From Variovorax sp. Sphag1AA (lineage in GTDB: Bacteria > Pseudomonadota > Gammaproteobacteria > Burkholderiales > Burkholderiaceae_C), in assembly GCF_014192575.1 (NCBI RefSeq), contig NZ_JACHYC010000005.1, positions 434,001 to 498,000 on the forward strand: 64,000 bases of DNA. Direction: 5' to 3'. Position 1 is the first letter of the stretch. Each line of letters starts with the position of its first letter. The translations under genes and the position numbers were made by a program. Under the pieces are notes generated by a model. It worked only from the letters and a program-made list of their open reading frames with translations. It was not told the origin of the DNA and did not search any database. Shown piece after piece: positions 19,740 to 27,529 of this stretch.

Positions 19740-19837
19740 CAGAACTCCTCGGCGCAGATCAGCGCAAAGACCAGATAGGCGAACAGGATCACGGCGACGA
19801 GGCCGCCGAATCCGTAGAGGATTTCAAGGCTGATCAC
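19739..19837 (-). CDS. kdpF: KdpF small membrane subunit
   Basis: 32 codons from a GTG at 19837 to a TGA that overlaps the kdpA start. The peptide begins ISLEILYGFGGLVAVILF and is one hydrophobic helix ending in charged residues (AEEF), as expected for KdpF, a stabilising subunit of the Kdp complex. GGAGGG lies 8 nt upstream. The first four bases overlap the stop of another tiny gene (GTGA), so the whole run appears translationally coupled. Confidence 0.9.
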   Translation of the reverse strand: MISLEILYGFGGLVAVILFAYLVFALICAEEF

Positions 19838-19938
19838 GGCCGCGCCCTCCGTGGCGTTTCAAGCCTGGCGAGGCCCGCCACCATCGCCACCATGGCGATC
19901 CAGAAGACCGCCATTGCAGCCAACCACACGATGTCCAT
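19834..19938 (-). CDS. 34-residue membrane peptide leading the kdp operon
   Basis: Starts at the ATG at 19938 with AGGAG 9 nt before it and ends in a 4-nt overlap with kdpF. The peptide has one strong hydrophobic helix (IVWLAAMAVFWIAMVAMVAG) followed by a basic tail with three Arg. Position, coupling and composition argue for a genuine product, perhaps an accessory Kdp subunit or a translation leader. It is not KdpF, which is the next gene. The family was not recognised. Confidence 0.65.
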   Translation of the reverse strand: MDIVWLAAMAVFWIAMVAMVAGLARLETPRRARP

Positions 19939-20019
19939 TCGATTCACTCCTGCATACGAGACATGGCAAGCAGTCTCGGCAGGCGTGCGTAAAAAGGGGG
20001 AACAGACTCGATACAGGGC

Positions 20020-20036
20020 CGTAAAGAAAGCGTAAA
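20020..20036 (-). promoter_or_regulatory. Putative KdpE box
   Basis: On the minus strand the sequence reads TTTACGCTTTCTTTACG: two TTTAC half-sites 11 bp apart, as expected for an OmpR-family dimer. From memory it differs from the Escherichia coli KdpE site TTTATACTTTTTTTACA at only a few positions. It lies 82 nt upstream of the first kdp-operon start, a sensible activator distance. Confidence 0.65.
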
Positions 20037-20182
20037 TGCCGCGCACATGCCGGTGCGCGCGTTGCGTTTTTCACGCTAGCCGGCGCTGTTGCAATGGCCC
20101 GCGCAGCAGTGTGATTTCGTTGATACCCCGCTTCCGCCCGGACGCCTACAACTCGTTCCGTGAGCAGTGGAAAGGGAACATC

Positions 20183-20446
20183 ATGGACAGCGAATCGATT
20201 GCACTGGTGGTCGACGAACCCATCGCCGGCCACTTCTATTGGGTGCTGCAGAAGCAGGACGGCTCCGACTGCAAGCCCATCGACGCGGCCGCGGGGCCGA
20301 TGCCGACCTATGGCGCGGCCATGATGGCTGGCATCGAGGCGCTGCAGCGCCGGGCGGATGCGCGTGGCGAGGATTCCGGCGCCGCGCCGATCGTCACCAC
20401 GTATGTCGATCCCGAAGAGGATCTGGGTCCGCCCACCATCCACTGA
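20183..20446 (+). CDS. Small hypothetical protein
   Basis: 87 residues from the ATG at 20183, preceded by AAAGGGA. It has no signal peptide or membrane segment. It is acidic, with one aromatic patch (GHFYWVLQKQDG) and a helical middle (AAMMAGIEALQRRADAR). The pattern suggests a small soluble cytoplasmic protein. It is divergent from the kdp operon across 244 nt that contain the KdpE box. A hairpin at 20533-20550 lies downstream. No family was recognised. Confidence 0.6.
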   Translation: MDSESIALVVDEPIAGHFYWVLQKQDGSDCKPIDAAAGPMPTYGAAMMAGIEALQRRADARGEDSGAAPIVTTYVDPEEDLGPPTIH

Positions 20447-20532
20447 GGGCGTCGCGCTCCCGCCGGACTCTCGGTTCGAGACGGCGGGCATCGCCAATCA
20501 CGATTCCTCGGACGGGTCTCGTTCCGGCACAC

Positions 20533-20550
20533 TCCGGCGCTTGCGCCGGA
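20533..20550 (+). terminator. Strong hairpin downstream of the 87-residue protein gene
   Basis: TCCGGCGC and GCGCCGGA form perfect 8-bp arms with a 2-nt TT between them. No T-run follows on either strand, so it is at best a weak or factor-assisted terminator. It lies 30 nt before the Bug receptor start and could also shape that leader. Confidence 0.35.
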
Positions 20551-20579
20551 AATCGGCGCCAATTCACAACGAGACACCC

Positions 20580-21545
20580 ATGATCCGAAAGCTGCTCACC
20601 CTCTGCACGCTCGCCGTGGCCTTTGCCGCCACCGCGCACGCCGACACCTATCCCTCCAAGCCCATCCATCTGGTGGTGCCCTTCCCGCCCGGCGGCGGCA
20701 CCGACATCCTTTCGCGCCTGGTGGCCAACAAGCTCACCGAAGTCACCAAGTGGAACGTGGTGGCCGACAACCGCGCAGGCGCGGGCGGCACCATCGGCAT
20801 CGCCGAAGCGGCGCGCGCTGCGCCCTCGGGCTACGAGATGGTCATGGGCCAGAAAGACAACATGGTCGTCGCGCCCTGGCTCTACAAGAACCTGAGCTAC
20901 GACCCGACCAAGGACCTCGTCGCCGTCGCCCACGTGGCTTACACCCCGGTGATCATCGTCACGCGCGCCGAGTCGAAGTTCAAGACGCTGGCCGACGTGG
21001 TCACCGCAGCGCGCGCTCAGCCCGACGCGATCACCTACGGCTCCCCGGGCAACGGCACCACCATTCACCTCGCGGGCGAAATCTTCAAGAGCGCGGCCAA
21101 CATCAAGCTGCGTCACGTGCCCTACAAGGGGTCGAGCCCCGCCATGATGGACGTGCTCGCCGGCAACGTCGACCTGATGGTGTCGTCGGTGCCATCGGCG
21201 ATGGCGCAGATCAAGTCGGGCAAGCTGCGTCCGCTGGCAGTGACTTCGCTGCGCCGCAGCAGCTCGCTGCCCGACGTGCCGACCGTGGCCGAGCTGGGCT
21301 ACAAGGACTTCGACGTGAGCACGTGGTACGGCCTCTTCATGCCGGCCAACACGCCGAAGGACATCGTCGCCAAGGTCAATGCCGAAGTGAACAAGCTGCT
21401 GGCCACCCCGGAGATGAAGGCCGCGATCATCGAGCAGGGCGCCGAGCCGCAGGCCATGACGCCTGAGCAGTTCGGCACGCTCGAGAAGACCGACTACCAG
21501 AAGTGGAAAGCGATCGTCCAGGCCTCTGGCGCCACGATCGAGTAA
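20580..21545 (+). CDS. Bug-family tripartite tricarboxylate receptor protein
   Basis: 321 residues with a signal peptide cleaved after AHA (about residue 21). The Bug signature is clear: Y-P-S-K-P-I-H-L-V-V-P-F-P-P-G-G-G-T-D near the N-terminus, D-N-R-A-G-A-G-G loop, Y-G-S-P-G-N-G-T in the middle, V-P-Y-K-G-S-S-P-A, and L-P-D-V-P-T-V-A-E late. These periplasmic proteins bind small carboxylates or amides and hand them to TctAB-type permeases. No tctA or tctB homolog is adjacent. Its stop abuts the convergent SDR gene with no gap. Confidence 0.9.
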   Translation: MIRKLLTLCTLAVAFAATAHADTYPSKPIHLVVPFPPGGGTDILSRLVANKLTEVTKWNVVADNRAGAGGTIGIAEAARAAPSGYEMVMGQKDNMVVAPWLYKNLSYDPTKDLVAVAHVAYTPVIIVTRAESKFKTLADVVTAARAQPDAITYGSPGNGTTIHLAGEIFKSAANIKLRHVPYKGSSPAMMDVLAGNVDLMVSSVPSAMAQIKSGKLRPLAVTSLRRSSSLPDVPTVAELGYKDFDVSTWYGLFMPANTPKDIVAKVNAEVNKLLATPEMKAAIIEQGAEPQAMTPEQFGTLEKTDYQKWKAIVQASGATIE

Positions 21546-22307
21546 TCAGGCCGGATCGCGGACGTCGGCGACGGGATTGCTGCCGAAGTCCGCGCGGTCC
21601 AGGTACTTCAGGACCTTCGCCGCGGCGGACTGCGGCGAATCGAGCTTCCCATCGGCCTTGAGTCGTTCGAAGCGCTCGCGGTCCGGGAACATGTCCGGGT
21701 CGCCCCCCCGCAGTTCCACCTGCATGTCGGTGTCGATCACGCCGGGTGCAAGCGAAACGATCCTCGCAGCGCCCGGGCCCTTTTCCTCAAGAGCCACCGC
21801 GCGCGAAAAATGGTCCATGCCAGCCTTGGCGGCGCAGTAAGGCGCCTGACTGCCCATCGCATTGCGGCCCAGGCCCGACGAGATGTTGAGCACCTTGCGG
21901 TCCGCACGCCAGCCCTTGGTTGCGCCAAGGAATGCCGCGGTCAGCAGCATCGCCGACTCCAGGCCGACACGCAGCGCCTGCGCGAGCTCGGCAGGCACGG
22001 CTTCCGAAAGCGGGCGAATCCGCCCCACGGTCCCGGCGTTGTTGATCAACGTGGCGCTGTCGAAAGACGCGGCATCCAGCGAGCCGAGCCACGCCGACAG
22101 ACGCTCGGCAGCGACCACCGGCTCGGCGAGGTCGACCTGCCACTGCTCGAGCTCGGCGCCGGCCTCGCGAGCCAGCTTGGCAAGCTGTTCGTCGGTGTGG
22201 CGCGAGATGCACAGGAGGCGTCGGCCGGGCTGAAGAAGCTGTTCGGCCATGGCACGGCCCAAGCCGCGGGATGCGCCGGTGATGACGGTGAGATGGGAAG
22301 AAGTCAT
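21546..22307 (-). CDS. Short-chain dehydrogenase/reductase
   Basis: 253 residues. The Rossmann motif TGASRGLG (10-17), NNAG (89-92), catalytic Ser in NISSG (143/144) and Y157-x-x-x-K161 are all present, so the enzyme should be an active NAD(P)-dependent oxidoreductase. It has the sepiapterin-reductase-like layout with P-G-V-I-D-T-D near the end. The substrate is unknown. An in-frame start 21 nt further upstream is possible; neither has a clear ribosome binding site. It is divergent from the SRAP-like gene across about 107 nt. Confidence 0.85.
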   Translation of the reverse strand: MTSSHLTVITGASRGLGRAMAEQLLQPGRRLLCISRHTDEQLAKLAREAGAELEQWQVDLAEPVVAAERLSAWLGSLDAASFDSATLINNAGTVGRIRPLSEAVPAELAQALRVGLESAMLLTAAFLGATKGWRADRKVLNISSGLGRNAMGSQAPYCAAKAGMDHFSRAVALEEKGPGAARIVSLAPGVIDTDMQVELRGGDPDMFPDRERFERLKADGKLDSPQSAAAKVLKYLDRADFGSNPVADVRDPA

Positions 22308-22414
22308 AACGAATTTCGTGAGAAACATCTTGCGGACGGGATTTGCCGCGCCTGCGATGGTATCGGCGCGCGGGTAGGCGCTGACTAGAATTGGCCCGCT
22401 TTCCTTGACAGAAC

Positions 22415-23023
22415 ATGCCCACGCACTACCAAGCAGCGAGTGATCCCGGCCCTTTCGCGCGGCGCTTCGGTATTTCTTTCCAGCCGCAATCCTCGGTAGT
22501 GCAGCCGGGTCAGCAGGGCCACTTCATACGCAGGCCCCGCGCCGACGCCGACAGCAAGACCCAGCTCCAACGCTTCGAGGTCGCGCCGGGGCGCTGGGGG
22601 CTGATCCCCCTCTTCTCGAAGGACGGACAGGAACAGGACACCTTCGAGGCGCGCAGCGAAACCGCCGCTGCCGAACGCAATTTCTACCAACCCTGGAAGC
22701 GCGGCCATCGGTGCGTGATCCTCGCCGACGCCCTCTTCCAGCAGGGCGACGAACCCGGCGCCGTCGTGCGCGTCTCGCGATCCGACGGCGAGCCGCTCGC
22801 ATTGGCCGGGCTCTGGAACGGCTGGCGCGCACCGAATGGCGATTGCGTCGAAAGCTTCGCCCTGCTCACCTTCAGCCTGCCCGATCAGCCGGAACAGCGC
22901 CGCTCGGCGATCCTGCGCGATGCCTGGGTCGACGACTGGCTCCACTGCCCCGTCGAAGAAACCGCGGCCTACTTGCGGCCCTACGCCGACGACAAGCTGG
23001 TGCGCGAAGTCCTTCCGCGCTAG
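22415..23023 (+). CDS. SRAP/HMCES-like protein lacking the catalytic residues
   Basis: 202 residues with the recognisable scaffold of SOS-response-associated (SRAP) proteins: RFEVAPGRWGLIPLFSKDG at 53-71, EARSET at 78-83, FYQPWKRGHRCVILADALF at 90-108 and LAGLWNGW at 130-137. Known SRAP enzymes crosslink to abasic sites through Cys2 and use an Asn (NARxET), a Glu (FYEW) and a His (HxRMP). Here residue 2 is Pro, the Asn is Glu78, FYEW is LFQQ, and the His region is EQRR. It is probably a DNA-binding pseudo-enzyme or a structural paralog. Its stop overlaps the convergent Crp/Fnr gene by 4 nt. Confidence 0.6.
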   Translation: MPTHYQAASDPGPFARRFGISFQPQSSVVQPGQQGHFIRRPRADADSKTQLQRFEVAPGRWGLIPLFSKDGQEQDTFEARSETAAAERNFYQPWKRGHRCVILADALFQQGDEPGAVVRVSRSDGEPLALAGLWNGWRAPNGDCVESFALLTFSLPDQPEQRRSAILRDAWVDDWLHCPVEETAAYLRPYADDKLVREVLPR

Positions 23024-23754
23024 TTCCTGCCGCTCATCCCGTTCGCGCGCAGCGCGGCGAGATCGAGCACCCTCAACCCGCCGTATTCCACCCGGATCGC
23101 TCCTTGCGCCTGCAGCGTGCGCAAGGCTTCGTTCACCCGCTGGCGTGACAGGCCGATGAGATAGGCCAACTCCTGCTGCGTGATACGCAGAAGCTCGCCC
23201 ACCCCCGGAAACAGCACCGGATTGAACAGCGCCGCGAGATTGCGCGCCACGCGCGCATCGGGGTTGTTGAGCCGATCCGCCTCGCGCGCCGCAATGAACT
23301 GGCCGAGGCGCTCATTGAGCTGGTTCATCACGAAGCGGTTGAAGCCGATGGAGTGGTCGAGCAGCCAGTGGAAGTCGTCCACCGGCAGCCCCGCCACCAC
23401 ACTGCGCCGCAGCGCCTGGATGTTGTAGCGATACGGCTCGCGCTTGAGCGCCGTGCCTTCGCCGAACCACCCGCCCGGCGGCAGGCCGCTGTAGGTCATC
23501 GACGTGCCGTCGGCGTTGTCGTTGCTCATCTTGAGCAAGCCCTCGACCACGCCGAACCAGTAGGTCGGCGGCCGGCCAATGCGGCAGACGAGATCGCCCG
23601 GCTCTGCCTCGCCGACAACCACCGCGGACTCGGCGCGGCGCCGCTCGACTGGCGTCAGGGTGTGCATCCAGGGGATGTTTTCGATCTCTTCGACGGTCGC
23701 GGGGCGCACGCGATCGCGGAGGGTGGAAGCGCCGCTTTCCTTGCCAGAAGGCAT
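23020..23754 (-). CDS. Crp/Fnr family transcriptional regulator
   Basis: 244 residues from the ATG at 23754. A cyclic-nucleotide-binding-type beta-roll covers about residues 25-140 (P-G-D-L-V-C-R-I-G, then PPGGWFGEGTALKREPYRYN). A long dimer helix and a winged helix-turn-helix follow (ITQQELAYLIGLSRQRVNEALRTLQAQG). No cysteine cluster for an FNR-type iron-sulfur centre is present. It is divergent from the acyl-CoA ligase/transporter cluster, and a TTGTCGT/ACGACAA dyad lies in the 85-nt gap, so it is the likely regulator of that cluster. Confidence 0.9.
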   Translation of the reverse strand: MPSGKESGASTLRDRVRPATVEEIENIPWMHTLTPVERRRAESAVVVGEAEPGDLVCRIGRPPTYWFGVVEGLLKMSNDNADGTSMTYSGLPPGGWFGEGTALKREPYRYNIQALRRSVVAGLPVDDFHWLLDHSIGFNRFVMNQLNERLGQFIAAREADRLNNPDARVARNLAALFNPVLFPGVGELLRITQQELAYLIGLSRQRVNEALRTLQAQGAIRVEYGGLRVLDLAALRANGMSGRN

Positions 23755-23785
23755 CGGGAAACTCCGGGGAGTAGTGTCCCTAGGA

Positions 23786-23803
23786 TTGTCGTCGTAACGA
23801 CAA
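23786..23803. promoter_or_regulatory. Crp/Fnr-type operator in divergent promoter
   Basis: TTGTCGT (23786-23792) and ACGACAA (23797-23803) are perfect 7-bp inverted arms with a 4-nt spacer. The spacing and the TTGT...ACAA outer bases fit Crp/Fnr-family operators. The site lies 32 nt upstream of the regulator's ATG and 36 nt upstream of the ligase's GTG. Confidence 0.6.
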
Positions 23804-23839
23804 GTTGGCGTCAAAGTTGGTTCTACAGTCCGCCCCATC

Positions 23840-25813
23840 GTGCAGACCACAGCCAACACCTTTCCCCGTTTGCTGCAAGGCCATGCCCAGCGGCAACCCG
23901 ATGCGCCCGCCATCCGCGAAAAGGATCTGGGCATCTGGCAGACCTGGACCTGGTCGCAGGTCGCGCGCGATGTGCGCGAGATCGCCTGCGGGCTCGCGAG
24001 CCTCGGCTTCAAGGCCGGCGACAACCTCGCGATCGTCGGCGCCAACCGGCCGCATCTCTACATGGCGATGGTCGCGGCGCAGAGCCTGCGCGGCGTGCCG
24101 GTGCCGCTCTATCAGGATGCGGTGGCGGGCGAGATGGTCTTCATGCTCGAAGACGCATCGGTCGAATTCGTGATTGCTGAAGACCAGGAGCAGGTCGACA
24201 AGCTGCTCGAATGCCGCGACCTGCAGAAGGACAGCGCACACGCAATCCGCCACATCGTCTACGACGACCCTCGCGGCCTTCGCAACTACGACCAGCCGGG
24301 GCTGATCAGCTTCGAGAAGCTGTGCGAACTCGGCCGCGCATGGGACACCGCGAACCCCGGCGTCTTCGATGCCGCAGTGGCTTCGGGCGAGCCGTCCGAC
24401 GTCGCGGTCATCCTCTACACCTCCGGCACCACCGGCCGGCCCAAGGGCGTGTGCCAGACGCATGCGAGCTTCATCGCCGCGGGACGTGGCGGCGTGGAAA
24501 CCGACAAGCTCGGCCCCGGCGACAACATCATGAGCTACCTGCCGATGGCCTGGGTCGGCGACCACCTGTTCTCGGTCGCGCAGTGGCTGGTGGGTGGCTT
24601 CACGCTCAATTGCCCAGAGTCGTCCGAGACGGTGATGAACGACATGCGCGAGATCGGCCCGAGCTACTACTTCGGGCCGCCGCGCACATTCGAAGGCCTG
24701 CTCACCGCAGTGTCGATTCGCATGGAAGACGCAGCCGCGCCCAAGCGCTGGCTCTACGCGAAGTTCATGGCGCTCGCGCGGCGCGTAGGTGCGGACATCC
24801 TCAACGGCGCGCAAGTCAGCCTTGGCGACCGTCTGCTCTACAAGCTCGGCGACCTGCTGATCTACGGCCCGCTGCGGAACGTGCTCGGCATGAGCCGCAT
24901 CCGCGTGGCCTACACCGCCGGCGCCGCGATCGGGCCGGACCTGTTCCGCTTCTATCGCTCGATCGGCGTCAACCTCAAGCAGTTCTACGGCCAGACCGAG
25001 ACCTGCGCCTATGTGTGCCTGCAGCAGGACGGCAAGGTCAAGCTGCAGACCGTGGGCAGCGCCGCGCCGGGCATCGAACTCAAGATCGCACCCGACGGCG
25101 AAGTGCTGGTGCGCGGCGTGTCGGTGCTCAAGGAGTACTACAAGCGACCCGACGCAACCGCCGAGGTGCTGGATGCCGAAGGCTTCTTCCACACCGGCGA
25201 TGCAGGCGTGCTCGATGCCGAAGGCCATCTGCGCATCATCGATCGCGCGAAGGACGTGGGCCGCATGGCCGCGCCGCAGGGTGCGACGACCGGCGCGATG
25301 TTTGCGCCCAACTACATCGAGAACAAGCTCAAGTTCTTCCCGCAGATCAAGGAAGCGGTGTGCTTCGGCCATGAGCGTGACGAGGTTTGCGCGTTCATCA
25401 ACATCGACTACGAGGCGGTCGGCAACTGGGCCGAGCGGCGCGGGCTGCCCTACGGCGGTTACGTCGATCTCGCGGGCAAAGCTGACGTGCTCTCGCTCGT
25501 GGCCGACTGCATCGAGAAGGTCAACGCCGACCTCGCTGCCGAGGAAGGCATGGCCGACACCCAGATCGCGCGCTTCCTCGTGCTGCACAAGGAACTGGAC
25601 CCGGACGACGACGAGCTGACACGCACGCGCAAGGTGCGGCGCGGCTTCATCGCCGGTAAATATGGGGTGCTCGTCGATGCGCTCTACGGTGGCAAGAAAG
25701 AGCAGTTCGTTGAAACGCAGGTGAAGTTCGAGGACGGACGCACCGGTGCCGTCAGCGCCACGCTGAAGATCGTCGAAGCCAAGCGCTTCGCACCGATGAG
25801 GGCTGCAGCATGA
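23840..25813 (+). CDS. AMP-forming acyl-CoA synthetase (long-chain type)
   Basis: 657 residues from a GTG at 23840. The adenylate-forming motifs are in order: YTSGTTGRPKG near residue 193, QFYGQTETC (A5) near 380, and HTGDAGVLDAEGHLRIIDRAKD (A7/A8) near 455. The extended C-terminal region with PNYIENKLK is typical of long-chain/FadD15-like synthetases. It should convert a free carboxylic acid to its CoA thioester in the cytoplasm. It leads an operon with a branched-chain-type ABC transporter, a pairing common in betaproteobacteria for uptake of aromatic or aliphatic acids. It overlaps the next gene by 4 nt (ATGA). Confidence 0.9.
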   Translation: MQTTANTFPRLLQGHAQRQPDAPAIREKDLGIWQTWTWSQVARDVREIACGLASLGFKAGDNLAIVGANRPHLYMAMVAAQSLRGVPVPLYQDAVAGEMVFMLEDASVEFVIAEDQEQVDKLLECRDLQKDSAHAIRHIVYDDPRGLRNYDQPGLISFEKLCELGRAWDTANPGVFDAAVASGEPSDVAVILYTSGTTGRPKGVCQTHASFIAAGRGGVETDKLGPGDNIMSYLPMAWVGDHLFSVAQWLVGGFTLNCPESSETVMNDMREIGPSYYFGPPRTFEGLLTAVSIRMEDAAAPKRWLYAKFMALARRVGADILNGAQVSLGDRLLYKLGDLLIYGPLRNVLGMSRIRVAYTAGAAIGPDLFRFYRSIGVNLKQFYGQTETCAYVCLQQDGKVKLQTVGSAAPGIELKIAPDGEVLVRGVSVLKEYYKRPDATAEVLDAEGFFHTGDAGVLDAEGHLRIIDRAKDVGRMAAPQGATTGAMFAPNYIENKLKFFPQIKEAVCFGHERDEVCAFINIDYEAVGNWAERRGLPYGGYVDLAGKADVLSLVADCIEKVNADLAAEEGMADTQIARFLVLHKELDPDDDELTRTRKVRRGFIAGKYGVLVDALYGGKKEQFVETQVKFEDGRTGAVSATLKIVEAKRFAPMRAAA

Positions 25814-26595
25814 GCGCGCGCAAGATCGGCGACGTCATCCTCGACGTCCAGAACATCTCCCTGAGCTTCGGCGGCGTGAAGGCGCTGACGGACATCAGCT
25901 TCAACGTGCGCGAGCATGAGGTGCGCGCGATCATCGGTCCGAACGGCGCGGGCAAGAGCTCGATGCTCAACTGCATCAACGGCGTCTACCAGCCGCAGCA
26001 GGGCTCGATCACCTTCCGTGGCAAGCAGTTCAAGCACATGAATTCGCGGCAGGTGGCCGAGATGGGCGTGGCGCGCACCTTCCAGAACCTCGCGCTGTTC
26101 AAGGGCATGAGCGTGCTCGACAACATCATGACGGGCCGCAATCTCAAGATGAAGAGCGGCCTGCTCGCACAGGCGCTGCGATGGGGCCCGGCCGAGCGCG
26201 AAGAGCTCGCGCACCGCGAGTTCGTCGAACACATCATCGACTTCCTCGAAATCCAGTTGCACCGCAAGACACCGGTGGGACGCCTGCCTTACGGCCTGCA
26301 GAAGCGCGTCGACCTCGGTCGCGCACTCGCGATGGAGCCGCAGGTGCTGCTGCTCGACGAACCGATGGCCGGCATGAATGTCGAGGAGAAGCAGGACATG
26401 AGCCGCTTCATCCTCGATGTGAACGACGAGTTCGGCACCACCATCGTGCTGATCGAGCACGACATGGGCGTGGTGATGGACATCTCCGATCGCGTGGTGG
26501 TGCTCGACTACGGCAAGAAGATCGGCGACGGCTCGCCCGATGAAGTGCGCAGCAATCCGGATGTCATCCGGGCCTACCTCGGAACGGAACACTGA
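25810..26595 (+). CDS. Branched-chain-type ABC transporter ATP-binding protein (LivG-like)
   Basis: 261 residues. Walker A GPNGAGKSS lies at about residues 43-51. The LivG-style signature reads LPYGLQKRVDLGRA in place of LSGGQ, and Walker B is LLLDEP with the following AGMN. A C-terminal extension (R-S-N-P-D-V-I-R-A-Y-L-G) is characteristic of this subfamily. It energises import by the two permeases encoded downstream and pairs with the LivF-like ATPase at the end of the transporter set. It is translationally coupled to the ligase gene. Confidence 0.93.
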   Translation: MSARKIGDVILDVQNISLSFGGVKALTDISFNVREHEVRAIIGPNGAGKSSMLNCINGVYQPQQGSITFRGKQFKHMNSRQVAEMGVARTFQNLALFKGMSVLDNIMTGRNLKMKSGLLAQALRWGPAEREELAHREFVEHIIDFLEIQLHRKTPVGRLPYGLQKRVDLGRALAMEPQVLLLDEPMAGMNVEEKQDMSRFILDVNDEFGTTIVLIEHDMGVVMDISDRVVVLDYGKKIGDGSPDEVRSNPDVIRAYLGTEH

Positions 26596-26597
26596 TC

Positions 26598-27527
26598 ATG
26601 GGCTTCTTCCTCGAAACCCTCTTCGGCGGCCTGATGGTCGGCATGCTGTATTCGCTGATCGCGATCGGCTTCGTGCTGATCTACAAGGCCTCGGGCGTCT
26701 TCAACTTCGCGCAAGGTGCCATGGTGCTGTTCGCGGCGCTCGCGATGGCGCGCTTCTCGGAATGGCTCCCCAAGTGGCTCGGCTTCGAAAGCCAGATCCT
26801 TGCGAACCTGTTGGCGTTCTTCGCGGCAATGGCAGTGATGATCGCTGTGGCATGGCTCATCGAGCGGCTGGTGCTGAGCAAGCTGGTCAACCAGGAAGGC
26901 ATCACGCTGCTGATGGCAACGCTGGGCATCGCGTACTTCCTCGATGGCCTCGGCCAGTCGATCTTCGGCAACGACATCTACAAGATCGACGTCGGCATGC
27001 CCAAGGACCCACTGATGGTGCTGGAGAACGTCTTCCAGGGCGGCCTGCTGCTGAGCAAGGAAGACCTGATCGCGGCCCTGATCGCTGCTGCACTGGTGGT
27101 GGTGCTTGCGCTCTTCTTCCAGAAGACGTCGACCGGCCGTGCATTGCGTGCCGTCGCGGATGACCACCAGGCGGCGCAATCGATCGGTATTCCGCTCAAT
27201 CGCATCTGGGTGATCGTGTGGTCGGTCGCAGGCTTCGCGGCGCTGGTGGCCGGGATCATCTGGGGATCGAAGCTGGGTGTGCAGTTCTCGCTGTCGCTGG
27301 TGGCGCTGAAGGCACTGCCGGTGGTGATCCTGGGCGGGCTCACTTCGATTCCCGGTGCGATCGTCGGCGGTCTGCTGATCGGCGTCGGCGAGAAGCTCTC
27401 GGAGATCTATCTCGGCCCGATGCTCGGCGGCGGCATCGAGATCTGGTTCGCCTACGTGCTGGCGCTTGTCTTCCTTCTCGTGCGGCCACAGGGCCTCTTC
27501 GGCGAGAAGATCATCGATCGGGTCTGA
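26598..27527 (+). CDS. Branched-chain-type ABC transporter permease (LivH-like)
   Basis: 309 residues with about eight membrane helices. LivH features include GFVLIYKASGVFNFAQGAM near the N-terminus, where the FNFAQG motif is diagnostic, and an ATPase-coupling loop near GRALRAVADDHQAAQSIGI. The end reads F-L-L-V-R-P-Q-G-L-F-G. It starts 2 nt after the ATPase stop. With the LivM-like protein it forms the inner-membrane channel of the importer. Confidence 0.93.
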   Translation: MGFFLETLFGGLMVGMLYSLIAIGFVLIYKASGVFNFAQGAMVLFAALAMARFSEWLPKWLGFESQILANLLAFFAAMAVMIAVAWLIERLVLSKLVNQEGITLLMATLGIAYFLDGLGQSIFGNDIYKIDVGMPKDPLMVLENVFQGGLLLSKEDLIAALIAAALVVVLALFFQKTSTGRALRAVADDHQAAQSIGIPLNRIWVIVWSVAGFAALVAGIIWGSKLGVQFSLSLVALKALPVVILGGLTSIPGAIVGGLLIGVGEKLSEIYLGPMLGGGIEIWFAYVLALVFLLVRPQGLFGEKIIDRV

Positions 27528-27529
27528 AC

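Noticed and set aside
17955..19778. 607-codon + strand frame opposite kdpA
   Set aside because: Antisense shadow of kdpA; no recognisable fold and no ribosome site.
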